Source: Brevundimonas sp. AAP58
Lineage (GTDB): Bacteria; Pseudomonadota; Alphaproteobacteria; Caulobacterales; Caulobacteraceae
Length of the DNA stretch: 64,000 nt
Direction of reading: 5' to 3'
Assembly (NCBI RefSeq): GCF_001295975.1
Contig: NZ_LJHU01000004.1
Location: 1 to 64,000 of the forward strand
Within the stretch, counting starts at the first letter, position 1, and every line of letters begins with the position of its first letter. Under the pieces are notes generated by a model that searched no databases, was not told where the DNA came from, and saw only the letters and a list, made by a program, of their open reading frames with translations. Below are positions 54,225 to 62,853 of this stretch, piece after piece. The position numbers and the translations under genes were made by a program.

Positions 54225-54992
54225 GTGACCGCCCCCGCCCACATCGCCGCGCTGTACCGCCATCCGGTCAAGGGCCTGACGCCTGAATCGCTTGACGCCG
54301 CGTGGCTGAACGCTGGCTCGGCGTTTCCGGGAGACCGGCTGTTCGCCGTCGAGATCGGCCCGTCGGGTTTCGATCCCGAGGCTCCGGCCCACATTTCCAA
54401 GATGCGGTTCGCGGTGCTGGCGCGTATCCCGGCGCTCGCGCGCGTCGCCAGTCGCTGGGATGAGGCGACCGGCGATCTGACGGTTCGCGCGCCGGGTGCC
54501 GAACCGATGACCATCAATCTGGGCCAGCCGGACGGCGACCGGGGGCTGGAAACCTGGCTGACGGAGGTTCTGGGCGAGGAGGCGACCGCCCCGCTCAAGG
54601 TGCTGGACGGTCGGGGTCATCGCTTCATGGACGACCCCAAAGGGGCAGTGTCGATCCTGAACCTCTCCAGTCTGAGGGACCTGTCCGAGAGAATCGGTCG
54701 GCCGCTCGACCCCCTGCGGTTCCGTGCCAACATCCATGTCGAGGGCTGGGACCCCTGGATCGAGAACGATGTCGCCGGGCGGTCGCTTAGGGTCGGCGAG
54801 GCCAAACTGCGGTCCATCAAGCCGATCCGCCGCTGCGTCGCTGTCGATGTCGATCCGGCCACGGGAGAACGCGACGCCGATCTGGTCGCAGACCTCGTGC
54901 GCCTCTATGGCCATGCCTTCTGCGGTCTCTATCTCTTGGTCCAGGAGACCGGCGAGATCGCCGTGAACGACCCCGTCGAGTGGATGGAATGA
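54225..54992 (+). CDS. MOSC-domain protein
   Basis: 255 residues from GTG 54225. The N-terminal beta-barrel region starts AALYRHPVKGLTPESLDAAWL, the usual opening of MOSC_N. The C-terminal MOSC domain has FRANIHVEGWDPWIENDVAGRSLRVGEAKLRSIKPIRRCVAVDVDP with the conserved Cys (RRC). MOSC domains bind molybdenum cofactor or sulfur carriers. The substrate is unknown. Its stop overlaps the prmC start (ATGA). Confidence 0.88.
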   Translation: MTAPAHIAALYRHPVKGLTPESLDAAWLNAGSAFPGDRLFAVEIGPSGFDPEAPAHISKMRFAVLARIPALARVASRWDEATGDLTVRAPGAEPMTINLGQPDGDRGLETWLTEVLGEEATAPLKVLDGRGHRFMDDPKGAVSILNLSSLRDLSERIGRPLDPLRFRANIHVEGWDPWIENDVAGRSLRVGEAKLRSIKPIRRCVAVDVDPATGERDADLVADLVRLYGHAFCGLYLLVQETGEIAVNDPVEWME

Positions 54993-55873
54993 GCGACACC
55001 CCCACCCTGCTAACCGCCTGGAAATCGGCCCAGACCGCGCTGAAGGCGCAGAAGATCGACAGCCCCGCCATCGACGCACGGCTGCTTCTGGAGGCCGCGA
55101 CCGGCTGTTCGCGGCTGGACATCCTGACCGACCCCTATCGCGCGGTGACACCCAACCAGCAGGCCACGCTGGCCGGCTATCTGGAGCGGCGGCTGCGGCG
55201 CGAGCCCGTGTCGCGCATCTTGGGCCGCAAGGGCTTCTGGAAGATCATGCTGAACGTCACCCCCGACGTGCTCAGCCCGCGCCCGGACACCGAGACCCTG
55301 ATTGATGTCGCCCTGCTCGCTTTCGAGCCGGGCCGGCATTTCCACGCCATCGACCTCGGCACCGGCTCGGGTGCCATCCTGCTGGCGCTGCTGACCGAGC
55401 GGCCGGCGGCGCATGGCGTCGGCACCGACATCTCGTCCGAGGCCCTGGCGGTCGCGCGGGAGAACGCCGCCAACCTGGGGCTGGACGGCCGCGCGGCCTT
55501 CCTGCGCACCGAATGGGCGGCGGGCTTCGGCGATCACAGCTTCGATCTGGTGGTGTCCAATCCGCCCTATATCCCGTCGGACGACATCGCAGGCCTCGAT
55601 CCGGAGGTGCGCGACCACGATCCGGTGCTGGCGCTCGACGGCGGGCCGGACGGGCTTCAGGCGTATCGCGATCTGGCCCCGGAAATCATGCGCATTCTCA
55701 AGCCGGGGGGCGTCTTCGCTGTAGAGATCGGCTGGGATCAGGGCCCGCAGGTGAAAGCCCTGTTCGAGGCGGCGGGCTTCGCCGACGTGAAGGTGGTCAA
55801 GGATCTTGGCGACCGCGACCGCGTCGTGACCAACGGCCCCGATCCGCGCACGACACCCCGGCCCCAGGCCTGA
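54989..55873 (+). CDS. prmC: Release-factor glutamine methyltransferase PrmC
   Basis: 294 residues from ATG 54989. SAM loop DLGTGSGAILLALL and the catalytic NPPY in VVSNPPYIPSDDI are clear, preceded by the family's GRKGFWKIMLNVTPDVLSPRPDTE. It methylates Gln in the GGQ loop of RF1 and RF2. It is six bases upstream of xthA and coupled to the MOSC gene. Confidence 0.96.
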   Translation: MSDTPTLLTAWKSAQTALKAQKIDSPAIDARLLLEAATGCSRLDILTDPYRAVTPNQQATLAGYLERRLRREPVSRILGRKGFWKIMLNVTPDVLSPRPDTETLIDVALLAFEPGRHFHAIDLGTGSGAILLALLTERPAAHGVGTDISSEALAVARENAANLGLDGRAAFLRTEWAAGFGDHSFDLVVSNPPYIPSDDIAGLDPEVRDHDPVLALDGGPDGLQAYRDLAPEIMRILKPGGVFAVEIGWDQGPQVKALFEAAGFADVKVVKDLGDRDRVVTNGPDPRTTPRPQA

Positions 55874-55878
55874 TCCGG

Positions 55879-56670
55879 ATGCGTCTGGCCACCTGGAACA
55901 TTAACTCCGTCCGCCTGCGCATCGACCAGGTCGCTCGCTTCGTCGCCGAGAGCGGCACCGATGTCCTGTGCCTGCAGGAGATCAAGTGCCTGGAGGACCA
56001 GTTTCCCCGCAACGCCTTCGCCGACATGGGCCTGCCGCACCTGAAGATCGCAGGCCAGAAGGGCTGGCACGGCGTGGCCATCGCCAGTCGCCTGCCGATG
56101 GAGGAGAGCCGCACCTTCGATGCCTGCAAACTGGGGCACGCGCGATGCGTCTCGGCGCGGATCGCGGGCGTGGACGTGCAGAATTTCTACATCCCGGCCG
56201 GCGGCGACGTGCCCGACCGGGCGTTGAACCCCAAGTTCGACCATAAGATGGACTTCTACGAGCGGCTGACCGAGACGGCTCGAGGGCTCGACCGCTCGCG
56301 GCCGCTTCTGATGTGCGGGGACTTCAACATCGCGCCCAGCGAATACGACGTTTGGAACCACCGCTTTATGTCAAAGGTGGTCAGCCACACGCCGATCGAG
56401 GTCGAAACGCTGAATCGGCTCCAGGCCGTCGGCGGCTTCACCGACGTAGTGCGCGAAGCCTTCCCGGAGCCGCAGAAGCTGGCCAGCTGGTGGAGCTATC
56501 GCGCCGTCGATTTCAGGAAGACCAACCGAGGTCTGAGGCTGGACCACATCTGGACGTCGCAAGGGCTGGCGCCGAAGGTCCGGCCCGGCTCGGTCGTCAT
56601 CCACGAAGATGTGCGCGCTTGGGAGCAGCCTTCCGACCACTCTCCGATTACGGTCGATCTCGACCTCTGA
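55879..56670 (+). CDS. xthA: Exodeoxyribonuclease III
   Basis: 263 residues from ATG 55879 (MRLATWNINSVRLRI). EEP-nuclease motifs: LQEIKC, GDFNIAPSEYDVW, and the final DHSPITVDL. LRLDHIW completes the set. The enzyme is an AP endonuclease and 3'-phosphatase in base-excision repair. It follows prmC by five bases. Confidence 0.96.
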   Translation: MRLATWNINSVRLRIDQVARFVAESGTDVLCLQEIKCLEDQFPRNAFADMGLPHLKIAGQKGWHGVAIASRLPMEESRTFDACKLGHARCVSARIAGVDVQNFYIPAGGDVPDRALNPKFDHKMDFYERLTETARGLDRSRPLLMCGDFNIAPSEYDVWNHRFMSKVVSHTPIEVETLNRLQAVGGFTDVVREAFPEPQKLASWWSYRAVDFRKTNRGLRLDHIWTSQGLAPKVRPGSVVIHEDVRAWEQPSDHSPITVDLDL

Positions 56671-56762
56671 GGTCTGCGGCGAATACCGAGCGTTAACCGC
56701 TTCGCGGCATCGTCCCAGCAAGTTCCGGGCCACGGCGGTCCGGCGACAGGGGCGATGCACAC

Positions 56763-58265
56763 GTGATCGGTCAGAGGCTCGAGATCCGGCAGGGCCAGGG
56801 ACTGGTCATCACGCCCCAGCTCCAGCAGGCGATCAAACTGCTGCAACTGTCCAATCAGGAACTCGACGAATACGTCGAAGCCGAACTCGAGAAGAACCCC
56901 CTGCTCCAGCGCGAGGAAGCCGAGGCACCGGCCGAGCCGACCCGCGAGCTGACCGCCGACACCGCCGAGCTCAGCTTTTCTGAAGCCGAGGCGGCCGACC
57001 GATCGTCCAGCGTCGATGCCCGCGAGGACGACGTCTACGGCGACGCGACACCCGGCGAACGGACCTCGGACCGCCTGTCGGACGAAGCCGCCTCCCAGCC
57101 CGGGCTGTCGGACTGGTCGGCGGCGGGCAAGGGCGGCTCGTTCAATGACGGCGACGGCGGGGAACGACCCGAGCGGCACGACCCGACCCTGTGGGAACAT
57201 CTGCAGGCCCAGGCTTCGTCAGCCGGGTTCTCGGCGGCGGATCACGCCATCGCGCTCGCCCTGATCGACGGGGTCGACGAAGGTGGATACCTGCGCGGCG
57301 AGCTCGAGGAGCTGGCCGATCGGCTTGGCTGCGGCCTGGAGCGGATCGAGGCGGTGTTGACCGCCTGTCAGGGCTTCGAGCCGACGGGCGTCATGGCGCG
57401 CTCGGTGCCGGAATGCCTCAAGCTCCAATTGGTCGAGCGCAACCGTTTTGACCCGGCCATGGCGGCGCTGCTGGACAACCTTGACCTGCTGGCCCGGCGC
57501 GACCTCGGGGCCCTGCGCAAGACCTGCGGCGTCGACGCCGAAGACCTCGCCGAAATGATCGCCGAGCTGAAGGCGCTGACGCCCCGGCCCGGCGCTGGGT
57601 TCGCCGGCGAGGTGGCTCAGACGGTGATTCCGGATGTCCACGTCCGGCCCGATCCGGCCGGCGGGTGGAAGGTGGAGCTGAACTCCGACACCCTGCCCCG
57701 GCTCCTGGTCGACAAGCGATATCACGCCTCGGTTTCGGCGGGCGCCCGCACCGAGGCCGAGAAGAGCTTCGTCGCCGACTGCGCCGCCCAGGCCAACTGG
57801 CTGGTCAAGTCGCTGGACCAGCGGGCCAAGACCATCCTGAAGGTCTCGTCCGAGATCGTGCGCCAGCAGGACGCCTTCCTGGCCTTCGGCGTGGAGTTCC
57901 TGAGGCCCCTGAACCTCAAGACCGTCGCCGACGCCATCGGCATGCACGAATCAACAGTCAGCCGGGTGACCTCGAACAAGTATGTCGCGACCCCGCGCGG
58001 GGTGTTCGAGCTCAAGTTCTTCTTCACCGCCGCGATCCAGGCGGTGGACGGAGGCGCGAGCCACTCCGCCGAGGCCGTCCGTCACCGGATCAAGTCGATG
58101 ATCGACCACGAGGCCCGCGACGGCGACGTCCTGTCCGACGACCGCATCGTCGAAATTCTGAAGGAGGCGGGCATCGATATCGCCCGCCGCACCGTGGCCA
58201 AATACCGGGAAGCCTTGCGAATTCCGTCCTCGGTCGAGCGCCGGCGGCTGCTCAAGGCGTCGTGA
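56763..58265 (+). CDS. rpoN: RNA polymerase sigma-54 factor
   Basis: 500 residues from GTG 56763. Region I is Gln/Leu-rich (QLQQAIKLLQLSNQELDEYVEAELEKNPLL), region II is acidic and variable. The core-binding domain follows, then an HTH (LKTVADAIGMHESTVSRVTSNKY) and the RpoN box ARRTVAKYRE near 474-483. Sigma-54 needs enhancer-binding ATPases and in Caulobacter serves flagellar and nitrogen genes. The rpoN-hpf-ptsN order is classical. Confidence 0.97.
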   Translation: MIGQRLEIRQGQGLVITPQLQQAIKLLQLSNQELDEYVEAELEKNPLLQREEAEAPAEPTRELTADTAELSFSEAEAADRSSSVDAREDDVYGDATPGERTSDRLSDEAASQPGLSDWSAAGKGGSFNDGDGGERPERHDPTLWEHLQAQASSAGFSAADHAIALALIDGVDEGGYLRGELEELADRLGCGLERIEAVLTACQGFEPTGVMARSVPECLKLQLVERNRFDPAMAALLDNLDLLARRDLGALRKTCGVDAEDLAEMIAELKALTPRPGAGFAGEVAQTVIPDVHVRPDPAGGWKVELNSDTLPRLLVDKRYHASVSAGARTEAEKSFVADCAAQANWLVKSLDQRAKTILKVSSEIVRQQDAFLAFGVEFLRPLNLKTVADAIGMHESTVSRVTSNKYVATPRGVFELKFFFTAAIQAVDGGASHSAEAVRHRIKSMIDHEARDGDVLSDDRIVEILKEAGIDIARRTVAKYREALRIPSSVERRRLLKAS

Positions 58266-58375
58266 CGAAGCCACAGCTCGCCCCCGTGGCCCAAACTCTG
58301 CTGATCGCAAAAGCGTGACTGTGAAATCACCGTTCCCGATTGACACTTTTCGCAGGCAGTCGCGTTCTGTCTGAC

Positions 58376-59035
58376 ATGCAAGTCCAAGTCAGCGGCAAGC
58401 ACGTGGATGTCGGCGAAGCGTTAGGCTCGCGCATCTCCCAGGAACTCGAAGACGGGGTTGGAAAATACTTCGAACGCGGCGGCCAGGACGCCGAGGTCGT
58501 CGTCTCCAAGGACGGCTACGGCTTCAAGGTGGATTGCTGGGTCCGCCTCGCCTCAGGCCAGGCTCTGGTCACCACCGGCCACGGCGGCGACGCCCACGCC
58601 GCCTTCTCCGACAGCCTCGAAAAGCTGGAGAAGCGCGTCCGCCGCTACAAACGCCGCCTCAAGGACCACCACATCGGGCCCAGGCCTCTGTCGCCGGAAA
58701 AAACCGAGAACGCCGCGCGTGAGGTCGCTCGGTCGATCGTTCTGCGCGATCCCGACAGCGTTGATGACGAGGCGTTCGGCGACGCGGGCGCGGATGGTCC
58801 GCCGCCGGTCGGCATGGTCATCGCAGAGACCGAGGCTGAGATCCGCACCCTCACCGTCGGTCGGGCCGTACTCGAGCTCGACATGACGGGCTATCCGGTC
58901 GTGATGTTCCGGAACGCCGGCCACGGCGGCCTGTCGGTGGTGTACCGTCGGCCGGACGGCAACGTCGGATGGATAGACCCTGAACGCACCGTGTCGTCGA
59001 ACGGACACGGTTCTGTAAACGGTTCTGGCGCATAA
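58376..59035 (+). CDS. hpf: Ribosome hibernation-promoting factor, long form
   Basis: 219 residues from ATG 58376 (MQVQVSGKHVDVGEAL). The N-terminal ribosome-binding domain (about 1-105) is followed by a linker and a C-terminal dimerisation domain (LELDMTGYPVVMFRNAGHGGLSVVYRRPDGNVGWIDP). Long HPF forms inactive 100S ribosomes alone. It lies between rpoN and ptsN. Confidence 0.95.
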   Translation: MQVQVSGKHVDVGEALGSRISQELEDGVGKYFERGGQDAEVVVSKDGYGFKVDCWVRLASGQALVTTGHGGDAHAAFSDSLEKLEKRVRRYKRRLKDHHIGPRPLSPEKTENAAREVARSIVLRDPDSVDDEAFGDAGADGPPPVGMVIAETEAEIRTLTVGRAVLELDMTGYPVVMFRNAGHGGLSVVYRRPDGNVGWIDPERTVSSNGHGSVNGSGA

Positions 59036-59132
59036 GCCTTCCAAAGGGGCGCGGTTCGGGCTATGCGGCCCGCGCCCGTCGCCTCCCCTCTTGGGCCGCC
59101 TGAACCTCGTAAGAGTGTGAGTCGAGACGATC

Positions 59133-59597
59133 ATGGATATTGGTGAACTGCTCGTCCGGGACGGCGTCGTCCTGAGAAGCGGCGCGTCGTCCAAGCGACA
59201 AGCTCTGCACACCGTGGCCGCCTGCGCCGCCCAGGCGTTGGGCGTCACCGAAGACCGCGTGTTCGAGGCTCTGCAAGAGCGAGAGGCGCTTGGATCGACC
59301 GGGCTCGGTTCTGGCGTCGCCGTGCCGCATGCCCGCCTCGAGGGTCTGGACCGCGTGCGGGCGGTGTTCGTGCGGCTGGATACGCCGGTGGCTTACGACG
59401 CCGTCGACGATCGGCCGGTGGATTTGCTGTTCGCCCTGTTCGCCCCGCCGCGCGACGGCGCGGAGCATCTGCGGGCGCTAGCTGCGGTCTCGCGCGCCCT
59501 GCGGTCGCCGGAAATGCGGGAACAGCTGCGTCAGGCGCATACCGTCGACGCGATCCACGCCCTGTTCGTCACCAACGAGACGGCCACCGCCGCCTAA
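59133..59597 (+). CDS. ptsN: Nitrogen-PTS enzyme IIA (EIIA-Ntr)
   Basis: 154 residues. The phosphorylated His lies in GLGSGVAVPHARLEG. The C-terminal part (LLFALFAPPRDGAEHLRALAAVSRALRSPEM) is typical. EIIA-Ntr is the last phosphocarrier of PTS-Ntr and acts in nitrogen and stress signalling. It ends the rpoN-hpf-ptsN set and converges with DUF1150. Confidence 0.96.
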   Translation: MDIGELLVRDGVVLRSGASSKRQALHTVAACAAQALGVTEDRVFEALQEREALGSTGLGSGVAVPHARLEGLDRVRAVFVRLDTPVAYDAVDDRPVDLLFALFAPPRDGAEHLRALAAVSRALRSPEMREQLRQAHTVDAIHALFVTNETATAA

Positions 59598-59612
59598 GGC
59601 GGTTTTCGTCGG

Positions 59613-59867
59613 CTAGTGGACGGAAACCGGGGCCAGTTCGTGGGCCACGGCGGCGGCGAAGGCCGTTTCGCGATCCAGCATGACCGCCAGCCGCTCGCCG
59701 TCGGCGCTGTGCACCGCATAGAGGGTCTGGTCGGGATCGATCATCAGGCCCTTGGCCTCTTCGACCCGCACGTCGGCCAGAACATCGGCCGCGCTGATCT
59801 CGCGCACATAGACGAGGTCGGGCGCGCCCAGCCCCTTCAGGTCTTCCTTGGTCATTATCGGCGTCAT
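59613..59867 (-). CDS. DUF1150 family protein
   Basis: 84 residues with an AAGGAGG ribosome site eight bases from ATG 59867. The sequence DLVYVREISAADVLADV..AKGLMIDPDQTLYAVHSADGERLAVMLDRETAFAAA is the DUF1150 pattern. This alphaproteobacterial family typically lies beside a small heat-shock protein gene, as here, 83 bases downstream of hsp20. A CCGGCG/CGCCGG hairpin at 59905-59920 separates the two. The function is unknown but probably stress-linked. Confidence 0.87.
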   Translation of the reverse strand: MTPIMTKEDLKGLGAPDLVYVREISAADVLADVRVEEAKGLMIDPDQTLYAVHSADGERLAVMLDRETAFAAAVAHELAPVSVH

Positions 59868-59950
59868 CAGGACCGCCTCCTTCGAAAAGACAACGCCGCA
59901 GCGCCCGGCGGGTTCGCCGGCGCGTCCAAGCGTCGCTATTGGGGTTGAGA

Positions 59951-60364
59951 TCAGCCGAGGCTGATCGGAATGCGCTTGACGGTCGCGGCCTCTTCCGGCC
60001 GCTTCAGATCGACGTGCAGCAGACCGTGCTCCAGCGTCGCCCCCTCGACCTCCAGGCCGTCGGCCAGGACGAAGCTGCGCACGAAGCCCCGCGACGCAAT
60101 GCCCCGATGCAGGAAGGCCTGGTCGCCCGCCGTCTCGCGCTTGCCGGCGATGGTCAGCTGGCGGCCTTCCAGAGTGATCGCCAGGTCGTCGGGCGAGAAG
60201 CCCGCGACGGCCAGGGAGATGCGCACACCGTGGTCGCCGATCTGCTCGACGTTGTAGGGCGGATAGCTCTCGGCCGCGGCCTTGGCGGCGCGGTCGATCA
60301 GGGCGCGGGTCTGATCGAAACCAAGAAGAAACGGGCTGTCAAACAGCACAGGGCGGCCGGTCAT
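59951..60364 (-). CDS. hsp20: Small heat-shock protein Hsp20
   Basis: 137 residues. The alpha-crystallin domain covers about 35-130: YNVEQIGDHGVRISLAVAGFSPDDLAITLEGRQLTIAGKR, then SRGFVRSFVLADGLEVEGATLEHGLLHVDL. The C-terminal IxI-type motif is KRIPISL. It holds unfolding proteins in a refoldable state. Its 5' region carries a sigma-32-like promoter and a ROSE-like thermometer, so control by heat is expected at both transcription and translation. Confidence 0.95.
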   Translation of the reverse strand: MTGRPVLFDSPFLLGFDQTRALIDRAAKAAAESYPPYNVEQIGDHGVRISLAVAGFSPDDLAITLEGRQLTIAGKRETAGDQAFLHRGIASRGFVRSFVLADGLEVEGATLEHGLLHVDLKRPEEAATVKRIPISLG

Positions 60365-60420
60365 GATCAGTCCTCACATGAAGCGACTTGAGCCTCTGGC
60401 GCCCTGAAGCGGCGCGCCAT
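60365..60420 (-). promoter_or_regulatory. ROSE-like RNA thermometer in the hsp20 leader
   Basis: In the leftward transcript the Shine-Dalgarno GAGGA lies six bases before AUG and pairs with an upstream UCGCU (the ROSE UYGCU motif) in the hairpin GUC-gc-UUC/GAG-GAC with AUGU loop (60370-60387). A second stem, GGCGC/GCGCC, lies upstream near 60398-60418. ROSE elements melt at heat-shock temperature and open the ribosome site of small heat-shock genes in Alphaproteobacteria. The leader is about 64 bases, a typical size. Confidence 0.65.
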
Positions 60421-60434
60421 TGGCTTCGAACCGG

Positions 60435-60463
60435 ATATGGGAGCACGATCAGCACCCGGCAAG
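60435..60463 (-). promoter_or_regulatory. Sigma-32-like heat-shock promoter of hsp20
   Basis: Leftward strand: CTTG (-35), 18 bases, CCCATAT (-10). The alphaproteobacterial sigma-32 consensus is roughly CTTG-N17/18-CYTATNT, and the -10 matches 6 of 7. The start would be near 60428, just upstream of the ROSE-like leader. Confidence 0.65.
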
Positions 60464-60475
60464 CCAGCGCAGCAT

Positions 60476-61204
60476 TCAGCCCTTGAAGACATCCTTGGCG
60501 GCCCGACGCGCGGCGAACTCGGTGTCGTCACGGGCGGTCAGATAGGGGTTGAAGCGTCGCTCGACCCCCAGCGTCGTCGGCACGGTGGGTTCGCCGAGCG
60601 CGCGCCTGGTGAAGACTCCTTCGGCATGGGCGCGCGTCTCCGGCCGGTCGTCGACACTCAGCATGAAGCGGGCGTTGGACGCCGTGTACTCGTGCGCGCC
60701 GTAGAGGACCGTCTCGTCTGGCCAGGCCGCGATGCGTTGCAGGCTGTCCCACATCTGTTCGGGCGTGCCCTCGAACAGGCGGCCGCAGCCCAGGGTGAAC
60801 AGGGTGTCGCCGGTGAATGCGATGTTGTCAGGGATCGAGCGGAACACGACGTGGCCGAGCGTATGGCCCGGGGTAGCGGTGACGTGCAGAGCCGTATCGC
60901 CGATCCGGACCACGTCGCCCTCCTCGACGATATGATCGACAGGCGCGACTTTTCGGACCTCCTCCGGTCCCCAGATGTCACAGTCTGTCTCGGCTTTCAG
61001 CCGTTCGTTGCCCTCGGTGTGATCGGGGTGCCAATGGGTGTTGATGATCCGATCCAGCTTGCCCCAGCCCAGCGACTGGATGGCATCAAGGATGACCTGG
61101 GCATCCGGCGTATCGATGGCGGCGACCGTCCCCGTCGCCTCGTCGCGGGCCAGGAAGGCGTAGTTGTCCTCGCGCGCCGGGAACAGGTGAACGGTCAGAG
61201 GCAT
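60476..61204 (-). CDS. gloB: Hydroxyacylglutathione hydrolase (glyoxalase II)
   Basis: 242 residues of metallo-beta-lactamase fold. Metal motif THWHPDHTEG matches THxHxDH. GHTLGHVVF and the aspartate of FTGDTLFTLGCGRLFEG follow, then GAHEYT. The C-terminal glutathione-binding domain (RFNPYL, RRAAKDVFKG) is present. It hydrolyses S-lactoylglutathione to lactate and glutathione. It is divergent from the methyltransferase gene. Confidence 0.96.
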   Translation of the reverse strand: MPLTVHLFPAREDNYAFLARDEATGTVAAIDTPDAQVILDAIQSLGWGKLDRIINTHWHPDHTEGNERLKAETDCDIWGPEEVRKVAPVDHIVEEGDVVRIGDTALHVTATPGHTLGHVVFRSIPDNIAFTGDTLFTLGCGRLFEGTPEQMWDSLQRIAAWPDETVLYGAHEYTASNARFMLSVDDRPETRAHAEGVFTRRALGEPTVPTTLGVERRFNPYLTARDDTEFAARRAAKDVFKG

Positions 61205-61251
61205 GGTGCAGTCCTTGGTGGCGAGGCTTGATCCGCCATATAGTGGAGACC

Positions 61252-62019
61252 ATGCGCCGCGCCATCGAGGATCTTCGCGCCTTCTACGGCGAGCCCCGGG
61301 GTGCCCTGGTGCGGCGACTGCTGGCCAGGCGTCTAGAGGACGCCTGGGGCGAGGCCGAGGGCTGCGACGTTCTGGGCGTCGGCTATGCGACGCCGTGGCT
61401 GGACGCCTTCGTCGGCGCGCGTCGCGTCATCGCCGCCATGCCGGGCGGACAGGGCGTGGAGCTGTGGCCTTCGGTTGGCAGAAACCGGACGCTGCTGGTC
61501 GACGACAAGCGCCTTCCGTTCGCGGCAGGCACCTTCGACCGCGTGCTGCTGGTCCATGCCCTGGAAGAGGCCGACGACCCGACCCTGCTGCTGACCGAGG
61601 CGGTTCGGGCGCTGGCTCCGGCCGGACGGATCATCCTGGCGGCAGCGGCGCGGGGCGGCATGTGGGCGCGGGCCGAGAGCACGCCGTTTGGCCACGGCCG
61701 GCCCTTCACGCGCGGTCAGCTGGAGCGGCTGGTGCGCGCCGTCGGGCTTGAACCCACGGCCTGGTCGCAGACGCTGTATATCCCGCCGTGGACGCCGATC
61801 CTGGGCATGGCCGACGGATTTGAGCAGATCGGGCGCCGCGTCGCGCCGGGCTTCGCCGGCGTCATCCTGCTGGAAGCGACGCGGCAGGCCTATGCCCGCA
61901 TCCGCCCGTCCGGCCACGGTGCGCGGGTGACGGTCCCGCAAGGGGTCCTGCAGCCCCAGCCCGCGACGCGGTCGCGGCGTGACGGCCGCGGGGTGGAAGC
62001 GCGCGGCGAACCCCTGTAA
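61252..62019 (+). CDS. Class I SAM-dependent methyltransferase
   Basis: 255 residues from ATG 61252 (MRRAIEDLRAFYGEPRG), with GTGGAG upstream. A possible TTG 24 bases earlier is less likely. The fold is a degenerate Rossmann methyltransferase: CDVLGVGYATPWLDAF at motif I, DKRLPFAAGTFDRVLLVHALEEADD at motif IV-V. Homologues are commonly divergent from gloB in Alphaproteobacteria. The substrate is unknown. The C-terminus is basic and likely disordered. Confidence 0.85.
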   Translation: MRRAIEDLRAFYGEPRGALVRRLLARRLEDAWGEAEGCDVLGVGYATPWLDAFVGARRVIAAMPGGQGVELWPSVGRNRTLLVDDKRLPFAAGTFDRVLLVHALEEADDPTLLLTEAVRALAPAGRIILAAAARGGMWARAESTPFGHGRPFTRGQLERLVRAVGLEPTAWSQTLYIPPWTPILGMADGFEQIGRRVAPGFAGVILLEATRQAYARIRPSGHGARVTVPQGVLQPQPATRSRRDGRGVEARGEPL

Positions 62020-62029
62020 CGGCGGCCTC

Positions 62030-62542
62030 ATGCACCGCCTGATCCTGATGCGTCACGCCAAGACCGAGCGCGCCGCCGCTTCCGGCCTGGACCGCGACCG
62101 CGCCCTGACCGAGCGCGGTCTGTCCGACGCCGCGCTGATGGGCCGCGTTTTGGCAGAGAAGAAGCTGCGGCCCGATCTGGCCCTGGTCAGCCCCTCGACC
62201 CGCACCCGCCAGACGTGGGACGCGGTGCAGGAGGCCTTTGGCGACGTCGAGGTCCGCATTGAACCCCGCCTCTACGACGCCTACCCTGATACTATCCGCC
62301 GCCTCGTTCAGGACGCCGAGGACGAGACCGGATGCCTGCTGGTCATGGGCCACAATCCGGGCATTCACACCCTGGCCTATGACTATCTGACGGAAAGCGC
62401 CGCCTCCCCCGCCATCCTGGACCGTCTGGCCGGCGGCTTCCCGACCGGAGCGGCGGCCGTGTTCGAGGTCGATGTCGCCGGTCGCTGCGCCTACGACGGC
62501 TTCCTGACGCCCAAGGCCTTCGGCGGTGGAGCCGAGGACTGA
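62030..62542 (+). CDS. SixA-like phosphohistidine phosphatase (histidine phosphatase family)
   Basis: 170 residues from ATG 62030 (MHRLILMRHAKTERAAA). The catalytic RHG-type motif is MRHAK, with TERGLSDAALMGRVL, PSTRTRQTWDAV and the second His in LVMGHNPGIHTLA. SixA removes phosphate from phosphohistidine; substrates could include phosphorylated PTS or two-component proteins (ptsN is nearby), but that is only suggestion. The stop overlaps the DUF952 start by one base. Confidence 0.9.
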   Translation: MHRLILMRHAKTERAAASGLDRDRALTERGLSDAALMGRVLAEKKLRPDLALVSPSTRTRQTWDAVQEAFGDVEVRIEPRLYDAYPDTIRRLVQDAEDETGCLLVMGHNPGIHTLAYDYLTESAASPAILDRLAGGFPTGAAAVFEVDVAGRCAYDGFLTPKAFGGGAED

Positions 62543-62853
62543 TGGCAGAGCGCTACGCCTACAAGCTGCTCGACACCGCCGAATGGCGCGAGGCCGTGGC
62601 CGAGGGCGTCTTTCACGGCTCGGCGGTCGATCTGGCCGACGGCTACATACACCTGTCGACGGCGGCGCAGCTGGAGGAGACGGCGCGGAAACACTTCGCG
62701 GGCCGGACCGATCTCATGCGCCTGACCGTCGATCTGGAGGCGCTGGGCGACACGGTGGTCTGGGAGCCGTCGCGTGGCGGAGCGCTGTTTCCGCACATCT
62801 ATGGTCCCCTGCCGACCACGGCGGTGACCGAGGCGACGCCTTTCGCATGCTGA
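62542..62853 (+). CDS. DUF952 family protein
   Basis: 103 residues with the DUF952 pattern: YKLLDTAEWREAVAEGVFHGSAVDLADGYIHLSTAAQLEETARKHFAG, then FPHIYGPLP. Members resemble glutathione-S-transferase/ADP-ribosyl-like folds, and function is not established. It lies between a SixA-like gene and pyrD and overlaps pyrD by seven bases. The linkage of DUF952 to pyrD is common. Confidence 0.9.
   Translation: MAERYAYKLLDTAEWREAVAEGVFHGSAVDLADGYIHLSTAAQLEETARKHFAGRTDLMRLTVDLEALGDTVVWEPSRGGALFPHIYGPLPTTAVTEATPFAC

Noticed and set aside
59905-59920. Intrinsic terminator between hsp20 and DUF1150
   Set aside because: The stem is strong but no T-run follows on the coding strand, so it is noted only as a hairpin.
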